The notes under the pieces were generated by a model. That model ran no database searches and was not told the origin of the DNA. It saw only the letters and a list, made by a program, of their open reading frames with translations. A program made the translations under genes and the position numbers. A stretch of 42,983 nt of DNA from Chloroflexota bacterium (lineage in GTDB: Bacteria; Chloroflexota; Dehalococcoidia; UBA2979), in assembly GCA_947470025.1 (NCBI GenBank), contig CANIRU010000007.1, positions 1 through 42,983 on the forward strand, in the 5' to 3' direction. Shown piece after piece: positions 23,471 to 31,415 of this stretch; position 1 is the first letter of the stretch; every line of letters starts with the position of its first letter.

Positions 23471-23848
23471 CGAGGACGCACCGTCGGCGGAGTCTCGTTG
23501 GCGGGAGTGCTGTTCGAGGAGACTGAGCGGGGGCGGCCCATCCCCCTGCCCCCTTCCCTGCGCGGGAAGGGGGATGAAATGCGAGGGGCTTCGCCCCTCG
23601 CGCTCCCCGCACGGACGATGGGTCGCGTTGCTCGCATCGGGGGCCCGAGTATCTCCGGACGCCGCCCCGTCCGGCACCGGGACGTCCGCGCTGAAACGCG
23701 CGACCCCGCCGGGAGTGTGAGGAGCTGCGCCTCACACTTGGTTCTCTCTTCTGAACCCCTCCCGCGCCGGGAGGGCACGGGTGGGCCGCGCCGCTCAGCA
23801 CCTCGAACAGTACTCTCGCCAACGAGACTCTGGTGAGCGCGGTCCTCG
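23471..23848. repeat. MITE-like element with long terminal inverted repeats (about 378 bp)
   Basis: The left end CGAGGAC...GAGTCTCGTTGGCGGGAGT...CTGTTCGAGG...CGGCCCA (23471-23540) reappears as reverse complement at the right end (TGGGCCGCG...CCTCGAACAG...CTCGCCAACGAGACTC...GTCCTCG, 23782-23848). Inside are two strong hairpins, CCCCCTTCCC-TGCGC-GGGAAGGGGG (23549-23573) and GCGAGGGGC-TTC-GCCCCTCGC. Bases 23537-23578 are an exact 42-bp reverse-complement copy of 35308-35349. There is no coding capacity for a transposase. The element fills the whole gap between two convergent stop codons. Confidence 0.85.
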
Positions 23849-25450
23849 CTAGGGGATCGTGGCGGCGATGCCGCCGAGGACGCGGCCGTCCACGTGGAGT
23901 TCGAACTCGTACTTGCCGGAGCCGAGGGCGCGGCCGGGGGCGTAGCCGATCCACGCGCGACCGCTCTCGCCGTAGTCCCAGCGCAGCGTCGGCGAGGTGT
24001 AGATGCGCTGGTTGTTGTTGAACACCAGCCACTCCACGGTCTGCGCGCCTTCCATGCCCGTGAAGTCGAAGAACACGATCGCCTGCGTCGACGCGGCCGA
24101 CAGCCCGGCCTGCGGCTTGCCGTCCTTCGTCGCGGAGGATGCGGCGCCGGCGCCGGTCGCCTTCGGTTCGCGCGCATCGGTGCCGACGAGCGCCGTGGAC
24201 TGCGAGCGCAACGCGCCGCCCGCCCACACTTCGATCCGCCACCGGCCGCGAGGGATCCCGGCGGCGCCGGGGGCGGTGATGCGGTCGCCCTGGATCGCGA
24301 ACCCGCGTCCGTCCCAGCGGTACGACGAGGAGAGCGAGTCCTGCGGCACGTCGTCGAGGAACCACTTCTCCTCGATCATCGTGTTCGCGGGGACGCCCTC
24401 GAGGATGTACTCGTAGTAGAGCGCGGGCCGGCCGGCGGGGAAGCGGGTGCCGTAGTCGAACAGGTCGCGGGTCGACGCGCTCTGGATCGCGTTCGCACCG
24501 AAGACCGGCGCGCTGATCCACATCGTCTCGGTCGGCTGCGGCTTCGAGGTGCCCGACACGTTGGTCTGCATCTGGATCGCGACCTGGTACTTCGCCGTCT
24601 CCTTCTTCGCGCGCTCGATCACCGGCAGCGCCAGTTCCAGCGGGCGGAGCAGCCCCACCTCGGCGGTCTGGAGGTAGCGGTCCTGCGCGAGGATGCCGAT
24701 GAGCGCGCCGCTCTGGTTGAACGCGCCTCCGCCCGAAACGCCGTACGGCAGCCGCACATCCGTCTTCAGCCACGTGCGGTTGGTGATCCCGGGCGCGCCG
24801 CGAATGCCGGTTACGCTCGCCTTGTTCACGATCAGCACCTGGCCGCGGTTGCTCGCGTCCGGGCCGGGGTGTCCGAAGACGCGCAGCGTGAGTCCCGCCG
24901 CCGCCGTCCTCGCGTCGCCGAGGGTCACGGCGGGGAGGTTGAAGCGACCGGAGGAGAGCGACCCCGATCCGGCGTCGCGCATCACGCGCAGCACCGCGAT
25001 CCCGTTCGCCGGGTCGGCGGCGACCAGGTCGGCCTCGAACTCCGCGACCGGCGCGTCGCCGAGCTTGCGGTTGGTGGAGATCAGGATCGTCGAGTACGCG
25101 GGTGTGCCGTCTGCGCCATATGGCTGAACGACGCCGTACGAGGTGAGGATGAGCCGCTGGTCGACATCGATGATCACACCGGAGCCGCTGCGCGCCACTT
25201 GAGGCTGGCCATCCTTGGGCGTCGCTGCCTGCACCTGCACGATCGACTGCGCGAGCTGCGCGAGCTGCGCGTCCGCGATCGCCGTGGCGGTGCCGTTGCT
25301 CCCCGGCGCGACGAGCGCCGGCGTGGCGCCCGGACGCCCGGTCAGCCCGTTGCCCGGGATGATCTTCGCCACGCGCTGACATCCGATGGCCGGGACGACC
25401 GTGAATGCCAACACGAAGGCCAGGAACCATGCGCGCCGCTGCGTGGTCAT
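23849..25450 (-). CDS. HtrA-like trypsin-fold lipoprotein lacking catalytic His and Asp
   Basis: A 533-aa lipoprotein (lipobox PAIGC, Cys 24) with a trypsin-like domain of HtrA type at about residues 65-290, then a C-terminal all-beta region of about 230 residues that I do not recognise (LYYEYILEGVP, WFLDDVPQD, VFFDFTGMEGAQTVEW). Lined up with the intact HtrA at 26462-27670, YHVV reads YGVV (His to Gly 106), SDLAVL reads NGIAVL (Asp to Gly 150), and only the Ser remains (GVSGGGAF, S239). So it should not cut peptides and is best seen as a pseudoprotease with a binding role at the outer face. No PDZ domain is visible. It is divergent from the enoyl-CoA hydratase-like gene. Confidence 0.8.
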   Translation of the reverse strand: MTTQRRAWFLAFVLAFTVVPAIGCQRVAKIIPGNGLTGRPGATPALVAPGSNGTATAIADAQLAQLAQSIVQVQAATPKDGQPQVARSGSGVIIDVDQRLILTSYGVVQPYGADGTPAYSTILISTNRKLGDAPVAEFEADLVAADPANGIAVLRVMRDAGSGSLSSGRFNLPAVTLGDARTAAAGLTLRVFGHPGPDASNRGQVLIVNKASVTGIRGAPGITNRTWLKTDVRLPYGVSGGGAFNQSGALIGILAQDRYLQTAEVGLLRPLELALPVIERAKKETAKYQVAIQMQTNVSGTSKPQPTETMWISAPVFGANAIQSASTRDLFDYGTRFPAGRPALYYEYILEGVPANTMIEEKWFLDDVPQDSLSSSYRWDGRGFAIQGDRITAPGAAGIPRGRWRIEVWAGGALRSQSTALVGTDAREPKATGAGAASSATKDGKPQAGLSAASTQAIVFFDFTGMEGAQTVEWLVFNNNQRIYTSPTLRWDYGESGRAWIGYAPGRALGSGKYEFELHVDGRVLGGIAATIP

Positions 25451-25566
25451 GCCTCGAACCGTACCGCCACCCCTCGGCCCTTGTCACCTCGGCGGTGCGG
25501 CGAGCCCGAGGCGGGCGCGGCCACGGCAGGCAGGCAGTAGACTCGACCCGGACGAGAGGGGGAGAC

Positions 25567-26373
25567 GTGGATTACACGGAGATCGAGTACGACGTCAGCG
25601 ACCGCATCGCGACGATCACGCTGAACCGCCCAGAGCGGATGAACGCGTTCAGCGAGAACATGCTCAACGAATGGGCCGAAGCGATCCGCCGCTCGCAGGA
25701 CGACGACGAGGTCCGCGTCGTCATCGTCACCGGCGCGGGCCGCGCCTTCTGCGCCGGCGCCGACCTCCGTGCGACGGGCAGCGAGGACCGCGTACTGCTG
25801 TCCGACCTCAACGCCGGGCAGCGCCGCAACTCGCTCCGGTTCTCCGTCCACCGCGTCCCGCAGGCGCTCCAGTACCTCGACAAGCCGTACCTCGCCGCCA
25901 TGAACGGCGCGGCGGTCGGCGCCGGCATGGACATGGCGTCGATGGCGGACATCCGGTTCGCCTCGGACCAGGCGCGCTTCGGGATGTCGTATGTGAACGT
26001 CGGGCTCATCCCCGGCGATGGCGGCGCGTGGCTGCTGCCTCGACTGGTCGGGTTCCAGAAGGCGCTGGAGTTGATGTGGTCCGGCGAGCTGTTCAACGCG
26101 GAGGAGGCGCTGCGCATCGGCTACGTCTCGCGCGTCGTGCCACACGACACGCTCCTCGAGGAGACGCGTGCATATGCCGCGAAGCTTGCGGACGGACCGC
26201 CGATTGCGATCCAGCTGATGAAGCGCCTCGCCTACCGCGGGCAGAGCCAGAACTTCATGGAAGCCCTCGAGTCCGCGCAGGCGGCGATGACGATCGTGCA
26301 ATCGACCGAGGACTACAAAGAGGGGCCGCTGGCCTTCCGCGAGAAGCGGAAGCCGGTGTTCCGGGGCGTCTAG
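25567..26373 (+). CDS. Enoyl-CoA hydratase/isomerase family protein
   Basis: A 268-aa crotonase-fold enzyme acting on acyl-CoA. It shows ATITLNRPERMNAFSE, AFCAGADL (oxyanion hole), NGAAVGAGMDMA and VGLIPGDGGAWLLPRLVG. The two Glu residues of classic hydratases are not both present: the first site is Asp (GAGMD) and the second appears to be Tyr (FGMSY). The GDGG Asp recalls PaaG-type isomerases, so isomerase or other crotonase chemistry is more likely than plain hydration. GTG 25567 is chosen because GAGAGGGGG precedes it and homology starts there; the track frame begins in the divergent gene. A TAGACT box lies at about 25537-25542. Confidence 0.87.
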   Translation: MDYTEIEYDVSDRIATITLNRPERMNAFSENMLNEWAEAIRRSQDDDEVRVVIVTGAGRAFCAGADLRATGSEDRVLLSDLNAGQRRNSLRFSVHRVPQALQYLDKPYLAAMNGAAVGAGMDMASMADIRFASDQARFGMSYVNVGLIPGDGGAWLLPRLVGFQKALELMWSGELFNAEEALRIGYVSRVVPHDTLLEETRAYAAKLADGPPIAIQLMKRLAYRGQSQNFMEALESAQAAMTIVQSTEDYKEGPLAFREKRKPVFRGV

Positions 26374-26461
26374 CCGCGCCAATGGATTTCCGCTCGGATG
26401 TGCGAGGTGCGGCGCAGCAGCGTTAGCACTCGCTTCACGACTTCTCAATGGAGGGTTCACC

Positions 26462-27670
26462 ATGACGGTGCAGTCTGGTGACGTGGCCGAAGACCAGTCA
26501 GAGGCCGCGGAGGAGAGAACTCGCATGACTCGAAAGCCGTGGATCCTGTCGCTCGTGATGGTCTTCGTCGTGGTCGCCTCGATGGGCCTCGGCGCGTTCG
26601 TCGCGACCGGCGTCGGCAACCGGGCGGCCCCGCGTCTCGCGGCCTCGACGAGCGCGCCCGCGGCGGGCGCAAAGACCGTCGCCGGGTCGCAGACGCTGCT
26701 CGCCAACGCCGGCATCGCGGATACGGTCGACCGCGCCCGCAAATCGACCGTGCTCATCGAGGGCGGGAGCGCCGCCGGCTCGGGCATCGTGCTCGACCGC
26801 GATGGCCGCATCGTCACCAACTACCACGTCGTCGAGGGCCAGAAGGTGCTCAAGGTGATCCTGGAGGACGGCACCGCCGCGAAGGCGACCGTACTGGGCA
26901 CCGACCCCAGCAGCGACCTCGCCGTGCTCCAGTCGGAACTGCCGAAGGACAAGCTGTCCCCCGCGACGGTGGGTGACTCCAGCGTGATGCGCGCGGGCGA
27001 CTTCGTCTTCGCCGTCGGCGCTCCGTTCAACCAGGCGTTCACCGTGACCTCTGGCATCATCAGCGCGACCGGGCGCAGCACGCAGTCGTCGTTCACCGGG
27101 CGGTCGATCCGCGACATGCTTCAGACGGACGCGGCGGTGAACCCCGGCAACTCGGGTGGCCCGTTGTTCAACGTGAACGGCGAGGTCGTCGGCATCAACA
27201 CCTCGATCGAGAACCCCAACGGCCGGTTCTTCGTGGGGCTCGGCTTCGCGATTCCGTCGAACACGGTGCTGAAGCTGATCCCTGACCTGATCGCTGGCAA
27301 GACCGTCCCACACGCGCAGCTCGGCGTCAGCGTGGTCGCGCTGGACGAGGTGATCGCCAGCGACATCGGGCTCAGCGTTGGGCGCGGGCTCTATGTGACC
27401 TCGGTGCAGCCGTCCTCCGCCGCGGCGCGTGCCGGGGTCGTGGCTGCCGAGGCCGCCCCGACGCGCACGGCGGGCGCCGCGGCGACGCCAGGCAAGGGCG
27501 GCGACGTGATCGTCTCGATCGAGGGCAGGGAGACGAAGAACTTCGTGGACCTCGCCCGCGCCATCGACGACGCGAACGTGGGCAAGGACGTCACGATCAC
27601 CGTGCTGCGCAACGGCCAGCGCATGAACCTCACCGCGACGTTGCAGCCCTGGGACCTGCGCGCCAACTAG
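26462..27670 (+). CDS. HtrA/DegP-type serine protease with PDZ domain
   Basis: A 402-aa envelope protease. A cytoplasmic N-terminus of about 27 residues is followed by one membrane segment (ILSLVMVFVVVASMGLGAFV) and the trypsin domain with an intact triad: His 122 in TNYHVVEG, Asp 152 in SDLAVL and Ser 231 in NPGNSGGPLFN. A single PDZ domain covers about 305-395 (LYVTSVQPSSAAARAGV, DVIVSIEGRETKN), interrupted by an Ala/Thr-rich insert. It is expected to degrade or refold damaged envelope proteins. ATG 26462 has GGAGG 7 nt upstream. A bidirectional terminator follows. A second membrane-PDZ protein and a pseudo-HtrA are encoded elsewhere in the window. Confidence 0.93.
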   Translation: MTVQSGDVAEDQSEAAEERTRMTRKPWILSLVMVFVVVASMGLGAFVATGVGNRAAPRLAASTSAPAAGAKTVAGSQTLLANAGIADTVDRARKSTVLIEGGSAAGSGIVLDRDGRIVTNYHVVEGQKVLKVILEDGTAAKATVLGTDPSSDLAVLQSELPKDKLSPATVGDSSVMRAGDFVFAVGAPFNQAFTVTSGIISATGRSTQSSFTGRSIRDMLQTDAAVNPGNSGGPLFNVNGEVVGINTSIENPNGRFFVGLGFAIPSNTVLKLIPDLIAGKTVPHAQLGVSVVALDEVIASDIGLSVGRGLYVTSVQPSSAAARAGVVAAEAAPTRTAGAAATPGKGGDVIVSIEGRETKNFVDLARAIDDANVGKDVTITVLRNGQRMNLTATLQPWDLRAN

Positions 27671-27691
27671 CGTTCTCGGTCAGTTCCTGGC

Positions 27692-27727
27692 ACGAACGAC
27701 CCCGAGCTCGAGACGGGGTCGTTTCGT
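27692..27727. terminator. Bidirectional terminator between htrA-like gene and cobU
   Basis: AACGACCCCG and CGGGGTCGTT pair perfectly, and the outer ACGA / TCGT bases extend the stem with one bulge. The two flanking genes are convergent, so it can serve both. Confidence 0.75.
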
Positions 27728-27790
27728 GTCCATCGAGCGTCGCGGCTCGCATGTGCCGCGAACGGCACGGGTATCCCGGTCATAAGTCTG

Positions 27791-28351
27791 CTAGCAAAAT
27801 GGCGGCGGAAGCTCGAGCGGCCGGCCCGCGACGATGAGGTACGCACGCTCCGCCGCTCGCGACACCTGCTGGTTCACTCGCCCGAGGAGATCGCGGTACG
27901 CGCGTCCGAGCGCGTACGGCGGCACCACCCCATCGCCGACTTCATTCGTGACGACGATGGACGGTCCGCGGCGCGCGGACACCACGTCGAGGAACGCGGC
28001 GACATCCCGCGTCAGCGTCTCTTCGAACGGCGCGAGGACGGCGGGCGTCGGCTCATCGTCGCGGAGCGCGAGCAGGCGGTTCGAGATCCACACCGCTACG
28101 CAGTCGAGCAGCAGCATCTCGGCATCCGGCACCTCGCACGCGGCGGCGGCGAGGTCTGCGCCTGCCTCGACGGTGCGCCAGGACGCCGGGCGTCGCGCCC
28201 GGTGCCGTGCGACGCGGTCACGCATCTCGTCGTCGAGTGGATCGAGCGTGGCGATGTAGGTGACGGGGAGCGCGGCCTGGGTGGCGAGGTGTTCAGCGAA
28301 TGCGGACTTGCCGCTGCGCGCGCCGCCGGTGATCAGCGTCAGGTCGCCCAT
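27791..28351 (-). CDS. cobU: Adenosylcobinamide kinase / adenosylcobinamide-phosphate guanylyltransferase
   Basis: A 186-aa bifunctional enzyme that phosphorylates adenosylcobinamide and adds GMP, giving AdoCbi-GDP for CobS. It has the P-loop GGARSGKS at the start, TYIATLDPLDDEMRDRVARHRARRPASW (the guanylylation His is in this ARH region), LLLDCVAVWISN and VTNEVGDGVVPPYALGRAYRDLLGRVNQ. ATG 28351 is chosen since homology starts at LTLITGGARSGKS. The long frame above it is antisense noise in cobS. It is the last gene of the minus-strand cobT-cobS-cobU operon, 2 nt after cobS. Confidence 0.93.
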   Translation of the reverse strand: MGDLTLITGGARSGKSAFAEHLATQAALPVTYIATLDPLDDEMRDRVARHRARRPASWRTVEAGADLAAAACEVPDAEMLLLDCVAVWISNRLLALRDDEPTPAVLAPFEETLTRDVAAFLDVVSARRGPSIVVTNEVGDGVVPPYALGRAYRDLLGRVNQQVSRAAERAYLIVAGRPLELPPPFC

Positions 28352-28353
28352 CG

Positions 28354-29142
28354 CTAGGAGAGCAACAGCGGGGCGATCCACCCCTTGTTCGCGGCGGCGA
28401 GCAGCGACATCCACACCACCACCTGCGCCACCTCGATCCCCGCACCGAAGACGTCGCCGGTCACGCCGTCGAGCATGCGCGCGGCGGCGCCCGCGAGGAT
28501 CACCGCGCCCACGGCGGCGACGAGCACCAGGACGAGGCCCGGTGCGCCAAACAACACGATGGCCGCGCCCATGGCGATCACGGTGGCGAGCGGCGCGGCC
28601 GCCGGCCACAGCCCCTGTTGCATCGCGTGTCCGAGACCTCGAGGCCGCGCGGGCCGGAAGATGACGCCGACCGGGACGACGGTCCAGCGCGCGAGCACGG
28701 GCGCGAGCAGCAGCGCGGACGCGCGCACGGGCTCTGGGAGAGACGACAGCACGGCCCACTCCGCGAGCAGCACGAGCACCAGCGCCATGACGCCGGCCGG
28801 CCCCGTGTTGCCCTCGCTCATCACGCCGAGGCGCGCGGCTCGGTCGCCCTGCACGGCCATGCCATCCGCGGTGTCCGCGACGCCGTCGAGGTGCAATCCG
28901 CCGGACGCGAGTGCCAACAGCGCGACGAGCAACACGGCGGTGGGGCCGGGGGGTAGGAGCTGCGACAGCCCGCGGTCTGCCAGCACGAGCACCGCCCCGA
29001 TCAGGAGGCCGGCGAGCGGATACCAGCCCAGCGCCTCCGCGAACACGCGGTCGTCGTAGGTCTGCACGCGGCGCAGCCGCAGCGGCGTCAGGAACTCGAA
29101 CGCGATCAGCGCCCCGCCGAGGTACCTCGACACCACGTTCAC
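28354..29142 (-). CDS. cobS: Adenosylcobinamide-GDP ribazoletransferase (cobalamin synthase)
   Basis: A 262-aa multi-pass membrane enzyme that joins AdoCbi-GDP with alpha-ribazole to make adenosylcobalamin. The start FEFLTPLRLRRV, the motif SGGLHLDGVADTADG and MSEGNTGPAGVMAL are typical, as are six to seven hydrophobic segments. The C-terminal GDVFGAGIEVAQV region matches the family. GTG 29142 immediately follows the cobT stop codon, so the genes are tightly coupled. Confidence 0.93.
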   Translation of the reverse strand: MNVVSRYLGGALIAFEFLTPLRLRRVQTYDDRVFAEALGWYPLAGLLIGAVLVLADRGLSQLLPPGPTAVLLVALLALASGGLHLDGVADTADGMAVQGDRAARLGVMSEGNTGPAGVMALVLVLLAEWAVLSSLPEPVRASALLLAPVLARWTVVPVGVIFRPARPRGLGHAMQQGLWPAAAPLATVIAMGAAIVLFGAPGLVLVLVAAVGAVILAGAAARMLDGVTGDVFGAGIEVAQVVVWMSLLAAANKGWIAPLLLS

Positions 29143-30240
29143 CTACGCCTCCGGCTCGACGACGGCGTCGGAGTCCGTCACGCCGGCCTCGGAGAACGTC
29201 GCCATCTCGTCGAGCAGCCGGCAGGCGGCGACGCACAGGGTCATGCCGAGCGCGGCGCCCGATCCCTCGCCCAGCCGCAGCCCGAGGTCGAGCAGCGGCT
29301 CGAGCCGGAGGTGCTCGAGGGTCGCGCTGTGTCCCGGCTCCGACGAGCGGTGCGAGGCGATCATGAATGCCCTCGATGCGGGCGCGATCGCCTCGGCGAC
29401 CAGCGCGGCGGCGCCCGAGATCACGCCGTCCATCAGCACCGGCACACGCGCGGCTGCCGCGCCCAGGTACACCCCCGCCAGCACGCCGACCTCGAACCCG
29501 CCGACGGCGGCAAGCAGTCCCACGCCGTCGGTCGCATCGGGGCGGTGCAGTGCGAGGGCGCGCTCGATCGCCTGCACCTTGCGCTCGTGGTGCGCATCGT
29601 CGATGCCCGTGCCGCGACCGGTGACGGCGCGCGGCGGACGGCCGGTGACGGCGGCGATGATCGCCGCGGCGGATGTCGTGTTGCCGATCCCCATCTCGCC
29701 TGCCGCGATGATATCCGCGCCCTCCGCCGCGCGTTCACGTCCGACGAGAGCGATGCCCTCGGCGATCGCCTGCTGGGCGAGCGCACGCTTCATCGCGGGC
29801 TCCACAGTCATGTCCCGCGTGCCGGGCGCGAGGCGCAGCCGCAGCAGTCGCGGATCCTCGGGCGTCTCGCCGGCGACGCCCGCGTCCACCACGAGCACAC
29901 GCGCACCCGCGTGCGCGGCGAGCACGTTGATCGCGGCGCCACCCGCGAGGAAGTTCGCGACCATCTGGGCGGTGACCTCGGGCGGGTAGGCGGAGACGCC
30001 CTGCGCCGCGACACCGTGGTCGCCCGCGGCGACGACGATCAGCCGGCGGTCGAGGTGCGGGCGGGCCTGTCCCGTGATCCCGGCGACGCGCGTAGCGAGC
30101 GCCTCAAGGCGGCCGAGCGCGCCGGGGGGCTTCGTCAGGTCGTCCTGTCGCCGGTCAGCCGCCTCGATCGCCGCGGTATCCGGCACGCCGATCGTGGCCA
30201 CGGTCTGGGCGATCAGCGCGGCGGGGTCAGAGACGAGCAT
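29143..30240 (-). CDS. cobT: Nicotinate-nucleotide--dimethylbenzimidazole phosphoribosyltransferase
   Basis: A 365-aa enzyme that makes alpha-ribazole phosphate from dimethylbenzimidazole and nicotinate mononucleotide. It shows KPPGALGRLEALA, VVAAGDHGVAAQGVSAYPPEVTAQMV, GEMGIGNTTSAAAI, GRGTGIDDAHHERK and the C-terminal GEGSGAALG with the catalytic Glu. Met 30240 is preferred over the ORF-track start 20 codons earlier because homology begins at LIAQTVATI. It is the first gene of cobT-cobS-cobU. The rest of corrin synthesis is not in the window, so salvage of cobinamide is as likely as full synthesis. No cobalamin riboswitch fits in the 92-nt upstream gap. Confidence 0.94.
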   Translation of the reverse strand: MLVSDPAALIAQTVATIGVPDTAAIEAADRRQDDLTKPPGALGRLEALATRVAGITGQARPHLDRRLIVVAAGDHGVAAQGVSAYPPEVTAQMVANFLAGGAAINVLAAHAGARVLVVDAGVAGETPEDPRLLRLRLAPGTRDMTVEPAMKRALAQQAIAEGIALVGRERAAEGADIIAAGEMGIGNTTSAAAIIAAVTGRPPRAVTGRGTGIDDAHHERKVQAIERALALHRPDATDGVGLLAAVGGFEVGVLAGVYLGAAAARVPVLMDGVISGAAALVAEAIAPASRAFMIASHRSSEPGHSATLEHLRLEPLLDLGLRLGEGSGAALGMTLCVAACRLLDEMATFSEAGVTDSDAVVEPEA

Positions 30241-30332
30241 CGGTGAACCTCGACAGATCGTGCGACGGAAGCCGTCGGCACCGAGTGTACCGGGGGACAT
30301 CGTTGGAGAGTGTCGGGCGATACTCTCCTCTC

Positions 30333-31067
30333 ATGAACGACTACTACTCGCAGGCGCCGGAGCTCTATGACGAGACCGCCCGAGGCATCCCCGGCGACGT
30401 CGAGTTCTACCGCGACCTGGCGCTCGCCTCGGGCGGGCCGGTGGTCGAACTGGGGGTCGGGACGGGACGCGTCGCGATCCCCACGGCGCAGGCCGGCATC
30501 GAGGTCATCGGGATCGACATCGCCCCGGAGATGCTCGAGGTCGCGCGGGCGCGAGCGGAGGCGGCGGGCGTCGCGTCGAGGCTCCAGCTGGTAGCGGGCG
30601 ACATGCGGTCGTTCGTCCTCGACGCTCCGGTCCGGTTGGTCACCATCCCGTTCCGCGCGTTCTTACATAACGTCGAGGATGCCGACCAGCGGGCGACGCT
30701 CGCCGCGTGCCATCGGGCGCTCCGGCCGGGCGGACGCCTCGCGCTCAACGTCTTCAACCCCGACCTCGGGATCATCGAGCGGTGGGCGGGCAAGAGCGCC
30801 CGCCACTACGAGCCGTTCGACGCCGGTGGCCGCGTCGAGGCGCACCACGACTTCCGTCCGCAGGCCCGCACGGTCACCTCGAAGCTGCGCTGGCGGGAGG
30901 GCGGAGCGACCCTCCGGGGTGCGCTCACCCTCCGCTACGTCACGCGCGAGGAGATGGAGCGGTTGCTGGGGGAGGCGGGGTTCACGGTGGAAGCGCTCTA
31001 CGGCGACTGTCTCGGGGCACCGTTCGGGGCATCCTCGACGGAGCTGGTGTTCGTGGCGCGACGGTAG
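30333..31067 (+). CDS. Class I SAM-dependent methyltransferase
   Basis: A 244-aa methyltransferase with the glycine-rich SAM site VVELGVGTGRVAI (about residue 34), the acidic loop IGIDIAPEMLEVARARA, LQLVAGDMRSF (motif II region) and CHRALRPGGRLALNVFNP (post-I motifs). The C-terminal beta strands YVTREEMERLLGEAGF...VEALYGD are typical of small-molecule methyltransferases. The acceptor is unknown. ATG 30333 is the start of homology. It has no ribosome site but a TACTCT 6 nt upstream, so the mRNA may be leaderless. It is divergent from cobT. Confidence 0.88.
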   Translation: MNDYYSQAPELYDETARGIPGDVEFYRDLALASGGPVVELGVGTGRVAIPTAQAGIEVIGIDIAPEMLEVARARAEAAGVASRLQLVAGDMRSFVLDAPVRLVTIPFRAFLHNVEDADQRATLAACHRALRPGGRLALNVFNPDLGIIERWAGKSARHYEPFDAGGRVEAHHDFRPQARTVTSKLRWREGGATLRGALTLRYVTREEMERLLGEAGFTVEALYGDCLGAPFGASSTELVFVARR

Positions 31068-31141
31068 CCAGTCCGAGCGGCGGTGGGTAAAGAGCCGGTA
31101 AGGATTCAACGGATCGGTGCCGATAGTGGAAGAAATGAGGG

Positions 31142-31169
31142 TTGACAGGCCCTTTCGCGCAAGTATGCT
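31142..31169 (+). promoter_or_regulatory. Promoter of the riboswitch transcript
   Basis: A perfect TTGACA (31142-31147), a 16-nt spacer and TATGCT (31164-31169). It is the clearest promoter in the window and stands about 80 nt ahead of the riboswitch. Confidence 0.75.
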
Positions 31170-31249
31170 CTTGTCGTCACAATCACGAACCGTTCACAAG
31201 CGTGATGGTTACGCGTAGAGTGACGTGGTAGCAGCCAAATCTTCGTCGA

Positions 31250-31355
31250 GAGCGGCGAAGACCGGGGGACCCAACGACTGGGGTGAATCCTTCCGACCGC
31301 GGAAGGACGGGCGTTTCTGAACCAGCCCGAACCCGACAGCTAACCTCGGCGGCTC
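31250..31355 (+). ncRNA. Cyclic di-AMP riboswitch (ydaO/yuaA class)
   Basis: The hallmark sequence GAACCCGACAGCTAACCTCG (31329-31348) of the ydaO class is present, with TGGGGTGAAT (31279-31288) and GGCGAAG near the 5' end. Stems that can be drawn are P1 GAGC/GCTC (31250-31253, 31352-31355), CCCA-ACGAC-TGGG (31270-31282), CCTTCC-GACCGC-GGAAGG (31289-31306) and GGGC/GCCC (31309-31312, 31325-31328). Behind it come a CCGGC-GGGAT-GCCGG hairpin and a hairpin masking the ribosome site, with no terminator, so control is likely at translation. Known riboswitches of this class shut genes off when c-di-AMP binds and mostly serve cell-wall hydrolases and potassium transport. Confidence 0.85.
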
Positions 31356-31394
31356 ACTGGATCAGCCCAACCCGGCGGGATGCCGGCGCAAGAA

Positions 31395-31409
31395 CCTCCA
31401 AGAAGGAGG
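31395..31409 (+). promoter_or_regulatory. Hairpin masking the Shine-Dalgarno sequence
   Basis: CCTCC (31395-31399) pairs with the ribosome binding site GGAGG (31405-31409) across the loop AAGAA. It stands 6 nt before GTG 31416 and about 40 nt after the riboswitch, so it is a candidate expression platform. Confidence 0.55.
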
Positions 31410-31415
31410 GTGGCA

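Noticed and set aside
22523-23677. 384-aa minus-strand frame opposite the THI5-like binding protein
   Set aside because: Shadow of the plus-strand gene rich in Arg, His and Leu; no family motif; it runs into the repeat element.
25405-25566. 54-codon N-terminal extension of the enoyl-CoA hydratase-like gene
   Set aside because: It runs into the start of the divergent gene, has no homology-like sequence, and GTG 25567 has a good ribosome site.
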